From assembly GCA_036518955.1 (NCBI GenBank), contig DATDMG010000056.1:1-58915 (forward strand): DNA of 58,915 nt. Direction: 5' to 3'. Under the pieces are notes generated by a model, which saw only the letters and a list, made by a program, of their open reading frames with translations, ran no database searches and had not been told where the DNA came from. Position numbers and translations under genes: made by a program. Source of the DNA: DATDMG01 sp036518955 (GTDB taxonomy: Bacteria > Actinomycetota > Actinomycetes > Actinomycetales > Kineosporiaceae). Each line of letters opens with the position of its first letter. The stretch's first letter is position 1. Positions 48,493 to 58,579 of the stretch are shown piece by piece.

Positions 48493-50385
48493 ATGAGGAT
48501 CCGGCGTGAGGATGTCGAGCACGTACGCGAGGTCTCCCGGATCGACGAGGTCGTCGCCGAGCACGTCACCCTCAAGTCGGCCGGGATCGGGGCGCTGAAG
48601 GGGCTCTGCCCGTTCCACGACGAGAAGAGCCCCTCGTTCAACGTGCGGCCCGCGATCGGAAGGTGGCACTGCTTCGGCTGCCACCTGGGCGGTGACGTCA
48701 TCGACTTCGCGCAGCAGATCGACCACCTGACGTTCACCGAGGCCGTCGAGCGGCTGGCCGCCCGGCTGGGCTACCCGCTCCGCTACGAGGACGACGACGG
48801 GCGCGGGCCGGTCCGCCGGGAGCAGACCGGGCAACGCCAGCGCCTGGTGGAGGCGCACCGGGTCGCCGTCCAGTACTACGCCGAACAGCTGGCCGGGTCC
48901 CCGGACGCCCTGGCCGGGCGGCACTTCCTCGCCGAGCGCGGCTTCGACCGGGACGCCGCGGCGCACTTCGACGTCGGCTTCGCGCCGCGCTCGGGGGAGG
49001 CCCTGCTCCGGCACCTGCGGGGCCGGGCCTTCACCGAGGACGAACTGATCGCCTCGGGCCTGGCCGGCCGGGGCCAGCGCGGCCTGTACGACCGGTTCCG
49101 GGGGCGGCTGGTGTGGCCGATCAGGGACCTCGCGGGCGACGTCGTCGGGTTCGGCGCCCGTCGCCTGTTCGACGACGACCGGGTCGAGGCCAAGTACCTC
49201 AACACACCGGAGACCGCGCTCTACAAGAAATCCCAGGTGCTGTACGGCCTGGACCTGGCGAAGAAGGAGATCGCCCGGGCTCGTCAGGTGGTCGTGGTCG
49301 AGGGCTACACCGATGTGATGGCCTGTCACCTGTCGGGGGTGGAGACGGCGGTCGCCACCTGCGGCACCGCGTTCGGGGCGGACCACATCCGGATCGTCCG
49401 GCGGCTGATCGGCGACGACGGCACCCGGGCGGCAGAAGTGATCTTCACGTTCGACGGGGACGCCGCCGGGCAGAAGGCCGCCCTGCGCGCCTTCGACGAC
49501 GACCAGCGATTCGTCGCCAGCACCTCGATCGCGATCGCCCGCGACGGGATGGACCCGTGCGAGTTGCGTCAGGCGCGCGGCGACGAGGCCGTCCGTGAGC
49601 TGGTCGGGTCGCGGCAACCGCTGGTGGACTTCGCCGTCCGCTCGGCACTCGGGCAGCTCAACCTGCGCACGGCGGAGGGTCGGGTGCAGGGGCTGGCGGT
49701 GGCGGCGCCGCTGGTGGCGCGGATCCGGGACGTCACCCTGCGCGCGGAGTACGCGCGCCTGCTCGCCGGTTGGCTCGGGCTCGACGAGGAACCGGTTCGG
49801 CGCGCGGTCAAGCGTTCCGCGGCGGCCGCCCGGCGACCGGACGGCGCCGGTGCCCCGCCGGCGGGACGCCCCGAGCTCGCCGCGCCCCGGCCCCGCCCGG
49901 CGGTCGATCCGCGGGATCCCGTCGTGCGGATCGAGCGGGAGGCCGTGGAGTGCCTGTTGCAGGTGCCGCACCTGGTGCCTGCCGAGGACGCGGATGCGCT
50001 CGGCGCGGGGGCCTTCGACGTCCCTGCCTACCGGGCCGTCCACCAGGCGATCCGGGCGGCGGGCGGGATGGCGGCGGCCCGCGCGATGTCCCCGGCGGGC
50101 TGGGCGGCGGCGGTGCAGGACGCTGCTCCGGAGGCGGTCCGGTCGATGATCAGCGAGCTGGCGGTGGTGCCGCTCCCTGCCGACACCGACGAGCTGCTCG
50201 CCCGGTACGCCGCCTCGGTCGTGCTCCGGGTGGCCGAGGCCGAGCTGGCCAGGGTGATCGGAGACGTGAAGAGCCGGCTCGCCCGGCTCGACCCGTCCAG
50301 CCAGGAGGCGGTCGAGACCTACGGGGAGCTGCTGGCCACCGAGAGCCGGCGGCGGGCCCTGCGGGACCGGATGACCGGAGGCTGA
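48493..50385 (+). CDS. dnaG: DNA primase
   Basis: Synthesises RNA primers for replication; 630 residues from ATG 48493 (MRIRREDVEHVREVSRIDEVVAEHV). The CHC2 zinc domain is LCPFHDEKSPSFNVRPAIGRWHCFGCHLGG. The catalytic core has the YLNTPETALYKKSQVLYGLD segment and a TOPRIM domain (VVVEGYTDVMACHLSG, FTFDGDAAGQKAALRAF). The C-terminal helicase-binding domain follows a Pro/Arg-rich linker and is divergent, as in other actinobacteria. Confidence 0.97.
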   Translation: MRIRREDVEHVREVSRIDEVVAEHVTLKSAGIGALKGLCPFHDEKSPSFNVRPAIGRWHCFGCHLGGDVIDFAQQIDHLTFTEAVERLAARLGYPLRYEDDDGRGPVRREQTGQRQRLVEAHRVAVQYYAEQLAGSPDALAGRHFLAERGFDRDAAAHFDVGFAPRSGEALLRHLRGRAFTEDELIASGLAGRGQRGLYDRFRGRLVWPIRDLAGDVVGFGARRLFDDDRVEAKYLNTPETALYKKSQVLYGLDLAKKEIARARQVVVVEGYTDVMACHLSGVETAVATCGTAFGADHIRIVRRLIGDDGTRAAEVIFTFDGDAAGQKAALRAFDDDQRFVASTSIAIARDGMDPCELRQARGDEAVRELVGSRQPLVDFAVRSALGQLNLRTAEGRVQGLAVAAPLVARIRDVTLRAEYARLLAGWLGLDEEPVRRAVKRSAAAARRPDGAGAPPAGRPELAAPRPRPAVDPRDPVVRIEREAVECLLQVPHLVPAEDADALGAGAFDVPAYRAVHQAIRAAGGMAAARAMSPAGWAAAVQDAAPEAVRSMISELAVVPLPADTDELLARYAASVVLRVAEAELARVIGDVKSRLARLDPSSQEAVETYGELLATESRRRALRDRMTGG

Positions 50386-50409
50386 TCCCGGCCTCGTTAG
50401 GCTCGTCCG

Positions 50410-51006
50410 GTGGCGTTCCTCCGGCGGCCGGGCCGCCCGTCCTTGCCCGACGACGTGCGGCGGATGCTGCAGCTCGGGAAGGGCGTCCGGGTCCTCGCCT
50501 GGTCGCCGCTGGTGGGCGGCGGGTGGGTGGTCGCGACGGTGGCCGGCCTGCGGGCGCTGCTGCCGACCGGCGTCCTGGTCGACCGGCCGTGGACGGACGT
50601 CGACCACGTCACCTGGGATCGGGACGCCGCGGTGCTGGCCGTCTGGTGGGTGGGGTCGCGACAGCCGACCACGCTCGACGTCGGCACGGAGTCCTTCCTG
50701 CCCGAGGTGGTCCACGAGCGGATGAGGGCCTCGCTGGTGCTCACCCGGGAGGTCGGCCTTCCCGGCGGCCGGACCGTCCGGGTCGTGCTGCGCAAGGCGG
50801 CCGACGGCACGTTGAGCACCCAGGTGGTCCCCGGCCGTGGCGTTCGGCTCGCGGACCCGCAGGTCGCGGCCCTGGTGGCCCGGGCGGAGGCCGAGATCCG
50901 GGCGGAGGCCGGAGCGGACGACGGAGCCGGCGGCGGGCGCGGTGGGGGCGGCGGGCGCGGTGACGGTTCGGCCGCGGATGCGGGACCACCGCCCGAGCTT
51001 TGGTAG
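50410..51006 (+). CDS. Conserved hypothetical protein downstream of dnaG
   Basis: A 198-residue cytoplasmic protein with no domain that I can name. GTG 50410 starts VAFLRRPGRPSLPDDVRRMLQLGKGVRVLAWSPLVGGGWVVATVAGLRAL. The core alternates short beta strands (VDHVTWDRDAAVLAVWWVG, TVRVVLRKAADG). The last 35 residues are Gly/Ala/Asp-rich. Equivalent genes follow dnaG in many actinobacteria. The tRNA-Asn gene begins 16 bp after its stop. Confidence 0.8.
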   Translation: MAFLRRPGRPSLPDDVRRMLQLGKGVRVLAWSPLVGGGWVVATVAGLRALLPTGVLVDRPWTDVDHVTWDRDAAVLAVWWVGSRQPTTLDVGTESFLPEVVHERMRASLVLTREVGLPGGRTVRVVLRKAADGTLSTQVVPGRGVRLADPQVAALVARAEAEIRAEAGADDGAGGGRGGGGGRGDGSAADAGPPPELW

Positions 51007-51021
51007 AGTTCTGCGAGCCGA

Positions 51022-51094
51022 TCCCGCATAGCTCAATCGGCAGAGCGTCCGGCTGTTAACCGGCAGGTTGAAGGTTCGAGTCCTTCTGCGGGAG
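51022..51094 (+). tRNA. tRNA-Asn (GTT anticodon)
   Basis: A 73-nt cloverleaf: acceptor TCCCGCA/TGCGGGA, D stem GCTC/GAGC, anticodon loop CTGTTAA with GTT at 51055-51057, T arm GAAGG-TTCGAGT-CCTTC, discriminator G, no encoded CCA. The first anticodon-stem pair is T27 opposite C43, a mismatch; the remaining four pairs are intact. Confidence 0.97.
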
Positions 51095-51475
51095 CTTGCG
51101 GGCCCCTGGCCCGGGGGGCGCCGTTGATGTCCAGCTCGCGGCGTTCGAGCCCGGTTGTCGCTCGCCCGGGGCCGTCCGGCGACGGATCCTTGCGGGAGTG
51201 CGCATATTGCCTGCAGGGCGACCACGCGGGTGTCATTCTCGCCATGGCGTGATGGTGCGTGAGGCGGGTGGAGGGGCAGCTACTCGCCAGCAGCAGTCCT
51301 CGATCGCGGCGTCCCTGGTCGACGGGTTCCTGCCGCCGGCATGCCGCTCGTCGCCAGCTCTGGAAGTGGAGTTCGATCGTGCGAAGAACGTGCGTGCTCC
51401 TGCCCCGGAACGTCGCCCGGCGCACCGGCCCCGGCGGGGCCGGTGGCGGGCGATCCCTGAGTACGCGGTGACGGG
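51095..51475. other. Intergenic region with a hairpin
   Basis: A 381-bp gap between tRNA-Asn and the GGDEF-EAL gene. The only clear structure is the inverted repeat CACCGGCCCCG-g-CGGGGCCGGTG at 51423-51445, 36 bp before the next start. It may influence that gene's leader or end a transcript. No copy of the tRNA 3' end, integrase or gene is seen. Confidence 0.6.
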
Positions 51476-51481
51476 TTGGCC

Positions 51482-54019
51482 GTGAACGCCGGGCGGGCGG
51501 TCCGCGTGCCGGGCCCCGAGGTGCTGACCGCGCTGCTGAGCGCGGCGCTGGTCGCTTCGGCCGCCCTGCTGCTGCGGCCCGCTCTGGGCGGCCAGTCCGC
51601 TGTCCCGGTTCCGGTCACGCTGCGCTGGTGGCAGCTCGTGCCGGTGTTCGCGCTGGCTGAGGTCCTCGTCGTCCACCTCGAACTGGGCCGCCACACGCAC
51701 AGCTTCACCCTCAGCGAGGTTCCACTGGTTCTCGGCCTGCTGTTCGCCGACCCCGGCGAGCTGCTGGTCGCCCGGGTGCTGGGCGGCGCGCTCACACTCA
51801 TCGTGGACCGTCGGCAGAGTGTCGAGAAGGTGGGGTTCAACCTCAGCCTGTTCGCCGCCGACGGATGCCTGGCGCTGGCCGTGTTCCACGCCCTCGGCGG
51901 ACGCGGCGTGACCGGCGCCCTGGAATGGGTGGCGGCCACGGCGGGGGTGCTCGCCGCGTCCGCGCTCGGCCTCGGGGCGGTCACCACGGTGATCCACTGG
52001 CATGGCGGCCGCACCGACCACCGATCCGTCCTGGCCCTGACCGGGGCCACCGTGATGTGCAACTCCAGCCTGGCGGCGGTGGCCGCCGTCCTGCTCGTCC
52101 ACGAGCGCTGGGCGCTGCTGCCGATGCTCGTCGTCCTCGCCACGGTCGCCGTGGCGAACCGCGGCTACGTCCAGCTCACCAAGCGGTACGCCGGGCTGGA
52201 CCTGGTCCACCAGTTCACCCGACGGACCAGCGGACCGGTGGGTGTCACCGGGACGGCGGGCACCGCGGCCGTCGTCCTCGACGAGGCGCGGAGCCTGCTG
52301 CGGGCCGACCTCGCCGCGATCGCGCTGTGCCCGGCCGACCCCGGCGACGCCTGGCAGCACGAGTCGCTGCCCCCGCGTCGTCGGCTGGCCCTGCCGGAGT
52401 CCGTGCTGGCGCGGGTCGTCGGGGAACGGGCCACCGTCCGGATCCCGCGCGGCACCCGGGACCGCACCTCCCGGGCGCTGTTGGAGTGGCTCGCCGTCCG
52501 GGACCTGCTCGTGGCGCCGATGGTCACCAACGGGCGGGTGATCGGAACGATCATGGTCGCGGACCGGCTCGGCGAGACGAGCACGTTCGATCCGGACGAC
52601 GCCCGGTTGTTCACCGCGCTGGCCGTCCAGGCGGGGATCGCGGTCGAGCACGGTCGGGTGCTGACCCAGCTCCATCTGCAGGTCAGGGCACGGGAGCACG
52701 AGGCACTGCACGACGCCCTGACCGGGCTGCCGAACCGGGTGCTGTTCACCCGGGCACTGCGGACCGTGCTGGAGCAGGCCGGCGGTGGCGACACCCGGTT
52801 CGCCGTCCTGCTCATGGACCTCGACCAGTTCAAGGAGGTGAACGACACCCTCGGTCACCACAACGGCGACCTGCTGCTGCAGGAGGTCACCCGCCGGTTG
52901 CGGGCGGCCGCGGGCCCGGAGGACCTGGTGGCCCGGCTCGGCGGTGACGAGTTCGCCGTCCTGATGCCCCGGATCATGGACGAGCGGGACGCCCTCGAAC
53001 TCGCCGCCCGCATCCACACCGAGATGGATCAGCCGATCCGGCTCGGCTCGCTGCTGCTGGAGATCGGGGCGAGCATCGGGGTCGCCCTCCGGCCCGACCA
53101 CGGGGACGACGTCTCCCGTCTGATGCAGCGGGCCGACGTCGCGATGTACGCGGCCAAGTGCGCCGGCCAGCCCGTCGCGGTGTACGACGACCAGGCGGAC
53201 TGGAACAGTCCGCGTCGGCTGCAGTTGGCGGGGGAGTTGCGCGGAGCGTTGTCCGATCGCGCGTTCCACGTGCGGTACCAGCCGATCGTCCGGACCGACG
53301 ACGGCCGGATCGTCGCGGCGGAGGCGCTGGCCCGGTGGCTGCACCCGACCTTCGGTGAGCTGTCGCCGGACGACTTCATCCCCCTGGCGGAACGGGCCGG
53401 CATGATCGGTCCGTTGACCGAGTACGTCCTGGACCAGGCCTTGGCCGACTGCCGGGCCTGGCTCGACACCGGGTGCGATCTGCGGGTGGCGGTCAACCTG
53501 TCGGTCCGGGTGCTGCGGGACGTCGAGTGGCCGGCGAAGGTGGCGGCCCTGCTCGAGACCCACGGGCTGGAGGCGGAACGGCTGGTCTTCGAGATCACCG
53601 AATCCGGGATCATGTCCGACCCGGAGAACATGATCCGCATTCTGGACCAGATCGCCGCGAGCGGCGTGGCGTTCTCGATCGACGACTTCGGCACCGGGTA
53701 CTCGTCGCTGGCCTACCTCCAGCAGCTGCCGATCAGTGAGATCAAGATCGACAAGTCGTTCGTCCGGCCGTTGCCGGTGGACCCGGGGGCGGCCGGGATC
53801 GTCCGCTCCGTGGTCGACCTGGCCCGGAACCTCAAGCTCGGCCTGGTCGCGGAGGGCGTCGAGGACGAGATGGTGCTGCGCGGCCTGGCCGAGGTGAGCT
53901 GCCCGTCGCTGCAGGGCTTCCACCTGTGCCGGCCCAAGACCGCGGACGAGCTGGCCGCCTGGCTGGCCGAGCGCGGCGGGACCGCTCCGGAGGTGCGTGC
54001 CCTGGGGCGGCCCTCCTGA
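51482..54019 (+). CDS. Membrane GGDEF-EAL protein (cyclic di-GMP turnover)
   Basis: An 845-residue signalling protein. About six to eight membrane helices occupy residues 15-235. A GAF-like domain follows (VVLDEARSLLRADLAAIALCPADP ... RLFTALAVQAGIAVEHGR). The GGDEF domain is HDALTGLPNRVLFTRAL, DLDQFKEVNDTLGH and RLGGDEFAVL near residue 486. The EAL domain has AAEALARWLHP, AVNLSVRVL, FEITESGIM, IDDFGTGYSSL and IKIDKSFV. Both active sites look complete, so it could both make and degrade cyclic di-GMP. GTG 51482 is chosen over TTG 51476. Confidence 0.93.
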   Translation: MNAGRAVRVPGPEVLTALLSAALVASAALLLRPALGGQSAVPVPVTLRWWQLVPVFALAEVLVVHLELGRHTHSFTLSEVPLVLGLLFADPGELLVARVLGGALTLIVDRRQSVEKVGFNLSLFAADGCLALAVFHALGGRGVTGALEWVAATAGVLAASALGLGAVTTVIHWHGGRTDHRSVLALTGATVMCNSSLAAVAAVLLVHERWALLPMLVVLATVAVANRGYVQLTKRYAGLDLVHQFTRRTSGPVGVTGTAGTAAVVLDEARSLLRADLAAIALCPADPGDAWQHESLPPRRRLALPESVLARVVGERATVRIPRGTRDRTSRALLEWLAVRDLLVAPMVTNGRVIGTIMVADRLGETSTFDPDDARLFTALAVQAGIAVEHGRVLTQLHLQVRAREHEALHDALTGLPNRVLFTRALRTVLEQAGGGDTRFAVLLMDLDQFKEVNDTLGHHNGDLLLQEVTRRLRAAAGPEDLVARLGGDEFAVLMPRIMDERDALELAARIHTEMDQPIRLGSLLLEIGASIGVALRPDHGDDVSRLMQRADVAMYAAKCAGQPVAVYDDQADWNSPRRLQLAGELRGALSDRAFHVRYQPIVRTDDGRIVAAEALARWLHPTFGELSPDDFIPLAERAGMIGPLTEYVLDQALADCRAWLDTGCDLRVAVNLSVRVLRDVEWPAKVAALLETHGLEAERLVFEITESGIMSDPENMIRILDQIAASGVAFSIDDFGTGYSSLAYLQQLPISEIKIDKSFVRPLPVDPGAAGIVRSVVDLARNLKLGLVAEGVEDEMVLRGLAEVSCPSLQGFHLCRPKTADELAAWLAERGGTAPEVRALGRPS

Positions 54020-54102
54020 CCGAGCAGCCGAGCCGCCGGTTCGGCGACCGCCGGCGGCGACGCCTGTTTGGCCTGCCCCGTCGGGCGCGGCAGGCTGGTC
54101 CC

Positions 54103-55737
54103 GTGACGACACCTCTCGTGAGCAGCCTTCCGCAATGGGCTGCCCTGCGCGCGCACGCGGACGCCTTCCGTGACCTCACGCTGCGTGACCTGTTCGCCAA
54201 GGACCCGGACCGCGGGGAGCGCCTCGCCGTCGACGTCGCCGGGCTGCACGTCGACCTCGCCAAGAACCGCGTCACCGACACCACCCTGGACCTGCTCGTC
54301 GACCTCGCCGAGGCGATCGACCTGCGCGGGGCGACGGAGCGCCTGTTCACCGGGGCGAAGATCAACGAGACCGAGGGGCGGGCGGTCCTGCACACCGCGC
54401 TCCGTGCGCCCCGGGAGGCGCGGATCGAGGTCGACGGCGTCGACGTCGTCCCCGACGTGCACGAGGTGCTCGACCGGATGGCGGCCTTCGCGGACGACGT
54501 CCGCTCGGGCGGGTGGGTCGGGTACACCGGTCGGACGATCAGCACCGTGGTGAACATCGGCATCGGCGGCTCCGACCTCGGGCCCGCGATGGCCACCCTG
54601 GCGTTGGAGGCCTACCTGCAGGACGGGCTCGACGTCCGGTTCGTCTCCAACGTGGACGGCGACGACATCTGGACGAAGACCCACGACCTGGACGCCGAGA
54701 CCACCCTCTTCATCGTCGCCAGCAAGACCTTCACCACGCAGGAGACGATGACCAACGCGGCCACGGCGCGGCAGTGGCTGGTGGACCGGCTCGGCGACGA
54801 GCAGGCGGTGGCCCGGCACTTCGTGGCAGTGTCGACGGCGGCCGGCGAGGTCGCCGCGTTCGGGATCGACACCACGAACATGTTCGGCTTCTGGGACTGG
54901 GTCGGCGGCCGGTACTCGATGGACTCCGCGGTCGGGCTCGCCCTGATGATCGGGATCGGACCGGACCGCTTCCGGGAGATGCTGGCCGGGTTCCGGGCGA
55001 TGGACGGGCACTTCCGGACGGCGCCCTACCGGCGCAACGCGCCGGCCCTGCTCGGCCTGATCGGCATCTGGTACCTGGACTTCCTCGGCGCGCACACGCA
55101 CGCGGTCCTGCCCTACGCGCAGAACCTGGACAGGTTCCCCGACTACCTGCAACAGCTCGACATGGAGAGCAACGGCAAGTCGGTGACCCTGGACGGTCGA
55201 CGGGTCGACTACCAGACCGGCCCCGTGGTGTGGGGGACCCCCGGCACGAACGGGCAGCACGCCTACTACCAGCTGTTGCACCAGGGCACCCAGCTGGTAC
55301 CGGCCGACTTCATCGGGTTCGCCTTCCCGGCCCACGAGGTCGGCGTGCACCACGACCTGCTGATGGCGAACCTGTTCGCGCAGACCGAGGCGCTCGCGTT
55401 CGGCAGGACCGCCCAGGAGGTGGCGGCGGAGGGTGCCACCGGCGTGCTCGTCGCGCACAAGACGTTCGAGGGCAACCGGCCGACCACGACGATCCTCGGC
55501 GAGCGGCTCACCCCGTTCACGCTGGGGGCGCTGATCGCGCTCTACGAGCACAAGGTGTTCACCCAGGGCGTGGTGTGGGGCATCAACTCGTTCGACCAGT
55601 GGGGGGTGCAGCTCGGCAAGGTGCTGGCGAGCCGGATCGCCCCGGAGCTGACGTCGTCCGAGGCGCCGAACCTGGTGCACGACTCCTCGACGAACACCCT
55701 GATCCGCCGCTACCGGGCGCTCCGCGGCCGCGCCTGA
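54103..55737 (+). CDS. pgi: Glucose-6-phosphate isomerase
   Basis: Glycolytic isomerase of 544 residues from GTG 54103 (VTTPLVSSLPQWAALRAHAD). An in-frame upstream extension into the GGDEF-EAL gene is rejected. Family motifs: GAKINETEGRAVLHTALR, VVNIGIGGSDLGPAM, FIVASKTFTTQETMTNA, NMFGFWDWVGGRYSMDSAVGL, MESNGKSV, WGTPGTNGQHAYYQLLHQGT, and FDQWGVQLGKVLA near the end. All regions are present. Confidence 0.97.
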   Translation: MTTPLVSSLPQWAALRAHADAFRDLTLRDLFAKDPDRGERLAVDVAGLHVDLAKNRVTDTTLDLLVDLAEAIDLRGATERLFTGAKINETEGRAVLHTALRAPREARIEVDGVDVVPDVHEVLDRMAAFADDVRSGGWVGYTGRTISTVVNIGIGGSDLGPAMATLALEAYLQDGLDVRFVSNVDGDDIWTKTHDLDAETTLFIVASKTFTTQETMTNAATARQWLVDRLGDEQAVARHFVAVSTAAGEVAAFGIDTTNMFGFWDWVGGRYSMDSAVGLALMIGIGPDRFREMLAGFRAMDGHFRTAPYRRNAPALLGLIGIWYLDFLGAHTHAVLPYAQNLDRFPDYLQQLDMESNGKSVTLDGRRVDYQTGPVVWGTPGTNGQHAYYQLLHQGTQLVPADFIGFAFPAHEVGVHHDLLMANLFAQTEALAFGRTAQEVAAEGATGVLVAHKTFEGNRPTTTILGERLTPFTLGALIALYEHKVFTQGVVWGINSFDQWGVQLGKVLASRIAPELTSSEAPNLVHDSSTNTLIRRYRALRGRA

Positions 55738-55775
55738 CGTCGGCGACGCGGTGGGAGGAGCCATCGCCCCGGTTC

Positions 55776-55809
55776 CCGCGTCGCCGCGCCACCACCGCGT
55801 CGCCGCGCC
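55776..55809. repeat. 15-bp direct repeat after pgi
   Basis: Copies of ccgcgtcgccgcgcc at 55776-55790 and 55795-55809 separated by 4 bp, 39 bp after the pgi stop. Confidence 0.88.
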
Positions 55810-55895
55810 GACCTGGGGCTAGGCTGACGCGCACCACGTGATGCGGGCGTCCGCGCCGGTTCCTCCGGCCCCCCGCGCTCCAAGGAGGTAGGCCG

Positions 55896-57314
<1,419 letters not shown>

Positions 57315-57350
57315 TCGTCCGGTTCTGCTCCAGAGCTTCGGGCGCCGCGT

Positions 57351-57393
57351 GCCCGGGACCCGCCGAACGCCCTGGCGTCGGCAGGTCCCGGGC
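57351..57393. terminator. Two-tier hairpin between convergent genes
   Basis: Outer arms GCCCGGGACC (57351-57360) and GGTCCCGGGC (57384-57393) enclose an inner ACGCC-ct-GGCGT hairpin. It lies between the malic enzyme and the oppositely oriented FkbM gene (stop at 57403), so it can serve both as a bidirectional terminator. Confidence 0.8.
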
Positions 57394-57402
57394 CGCTGGC
57401 GT

Positions 57403-58425
57403 TCAGCCGCGGCGGATCGTGGAGCCGTTCAGGACCTCGCGCCAGCCGTCCATCCGGCGCCAGAACTCGTCGCCCACGGGCTCCGGGGCGAGCAGGAACA
57501 TGTAGTGCGTCCAGGTCGAGTCGCCGACGATCTGCTGGGTGGCCGGGCGTGGTCCGGGACCGTTCAGGTGGTAGTAGGTGTAGCCGAACTGGTCCATGAC
57601 GGCGTGCAGCCGGTCCTCGACCAGCGACCACAGCACCTCCACCATCAGCCACGGTCGGTGCTCGGCGATCACCTTCCGGGCCCCGTTCAGGACCTCCGGC
57701 TCGGTGGTCTCGGTGTCGATCTTGATCAGAGCGGGGACGGCGCCGGTGCGGGCCACGTAGTCGTCCAGCGTCTCCAGCGGGACGACGATCTCCTTGCTGT
57801 GCGCCCGGAAGTCCGGATTCAGCGAGTTGGAGCTGTCGGTGCTGTCGGACAGGTAGAGGGTGGCCGAGCCGGTCGAGTCGCCGAGCGCGATCTCCGCCAC
57901 CTCCAGGTGCAGGCCGCTGGCGGCGGCGATGTCCCGGGCCGCCTGTGCCGTGTCCGGGGCGGGCTCGAAGCAGTGGACCGTCCGGTCGCTGTAGGCGGCG
58001 GCCAGCAGGCCGTAGATGCCGACGTTGGCGCCGACGTCGTACACCGCGCCGGGACCGGCCCGCTCCACCAGGGTGAGGAAGCAGTCCAGCGCGTGGGGCT
58101 CGTAGGCGCCGAGACCGGCCTCGTCCAGCTTCCGGGGGATGTACATGTACGGCGGGCAGGTGATGGCCAGCGGCCCGGGGGCCCGGCCGCCACCAGGCGG
58201 TGCGGGCAGGCTCACCTCCAGTCGGCGCATCGGCGGCGGACCCGCGGGCCGCGGTGCCGGAGCCAGGGTCGCCGCGCGGGCCGGCGGCCGGGGGAACCAT
58301 CGGGTCCCGAGCATCCGCCGCTTGATCTCGCGCTTGATCGGCTTCGGCAGTGCCCTGCGCAGCGCGACGCGGAGCAGCCCGCCGGGCAGCGGGGGGCGCC
58401 TGCTCGGAGCCGGGGCGGCGCTCAT
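57403..58425 (-). CDS. FkbM family methyltransferase
   Basis: A 340-residue SAM-dependent methyltransferase. ATG 58425 (MSAAPAPSRRPPLPGG) is preferred over an upstream in-frame start at 58584 that crosses repeat DNA. A basic, Pro-rich N-terminus of about 100 residues precedes the core: AVYDVGANVGIYGLLAA (motif I), VHCFEPAPDTAQAARDIAA, VEIALGDS-type text (AEIALGDSTGSATLYLS), ALIKIDTETTEPEVLNGARKVI and WLMVEVL. FkbM enzymes methylate sugars or polyketides. The target here is unknown. Confidence 0.9.
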   Translation of the reverse strand: MSAAPAPSRRPPLPGGLLRVALRRALPKPIKREIKRRMLGTRWFPRPPARAATLAPAPRPAGPPPMRRLEVSLPAPPGGGRAPGPLAITCPPYMYIPRKLDEAGLGAYEPHALDCFLTLVERAGPGAVYDVGANVGIYGLLAAAYSDRTVHCFEPAPDTAQAARDIAAASGLHLEVAEIALGDSTGSATLYLSDSTDSSNSLNPDFRAHSKEIVVPLETLDDYVARTGAVPALIKIDTETTEPEVLNGARKVIAEHRPWLMVEVLWSLVEDRLHAVMDQFGYTYYHLNGPGPRPATQQIVGDSTWTHYMFLLAPEPVGDEFWRRMDGWREVLNGSTIRRG

Positions 58426-58537
58426 CGGTGAACCAGCAGCATGAAGTGCTCTCCCGTCCGTCGTGTCGTCACAGGGGTTCACGCTAGTCCGTGCGACCAC
58501 CCCCGTGCGCCGCCGCGCAGCAGCGGGGTCCGGCAGG

Positions 58538-58579
58538 GGCGGAGCGGAGTCGGGGGAGCGGAGTCGGCGGAGCGGAGTC
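58538..58579. repeat. 14-bp tandem repeat overlapping a stop codon
   Basis: Three adjacent units ggcggagcggagtc, gggggagcggagtc and ggcggagcggagtc (58538-58551, 58552-58565, 58566-58579). The last contains the TGA of the minus-strand ORF that ends at 58577. Confidence 0.92.

Noticed and set aside
51022..51094. tRNA-Asn as an integration site for a genomic island
   Set aside because: No integrase and no repeat of the tRNA 3' end were seen downstream within the window; the following genes are ordinary.
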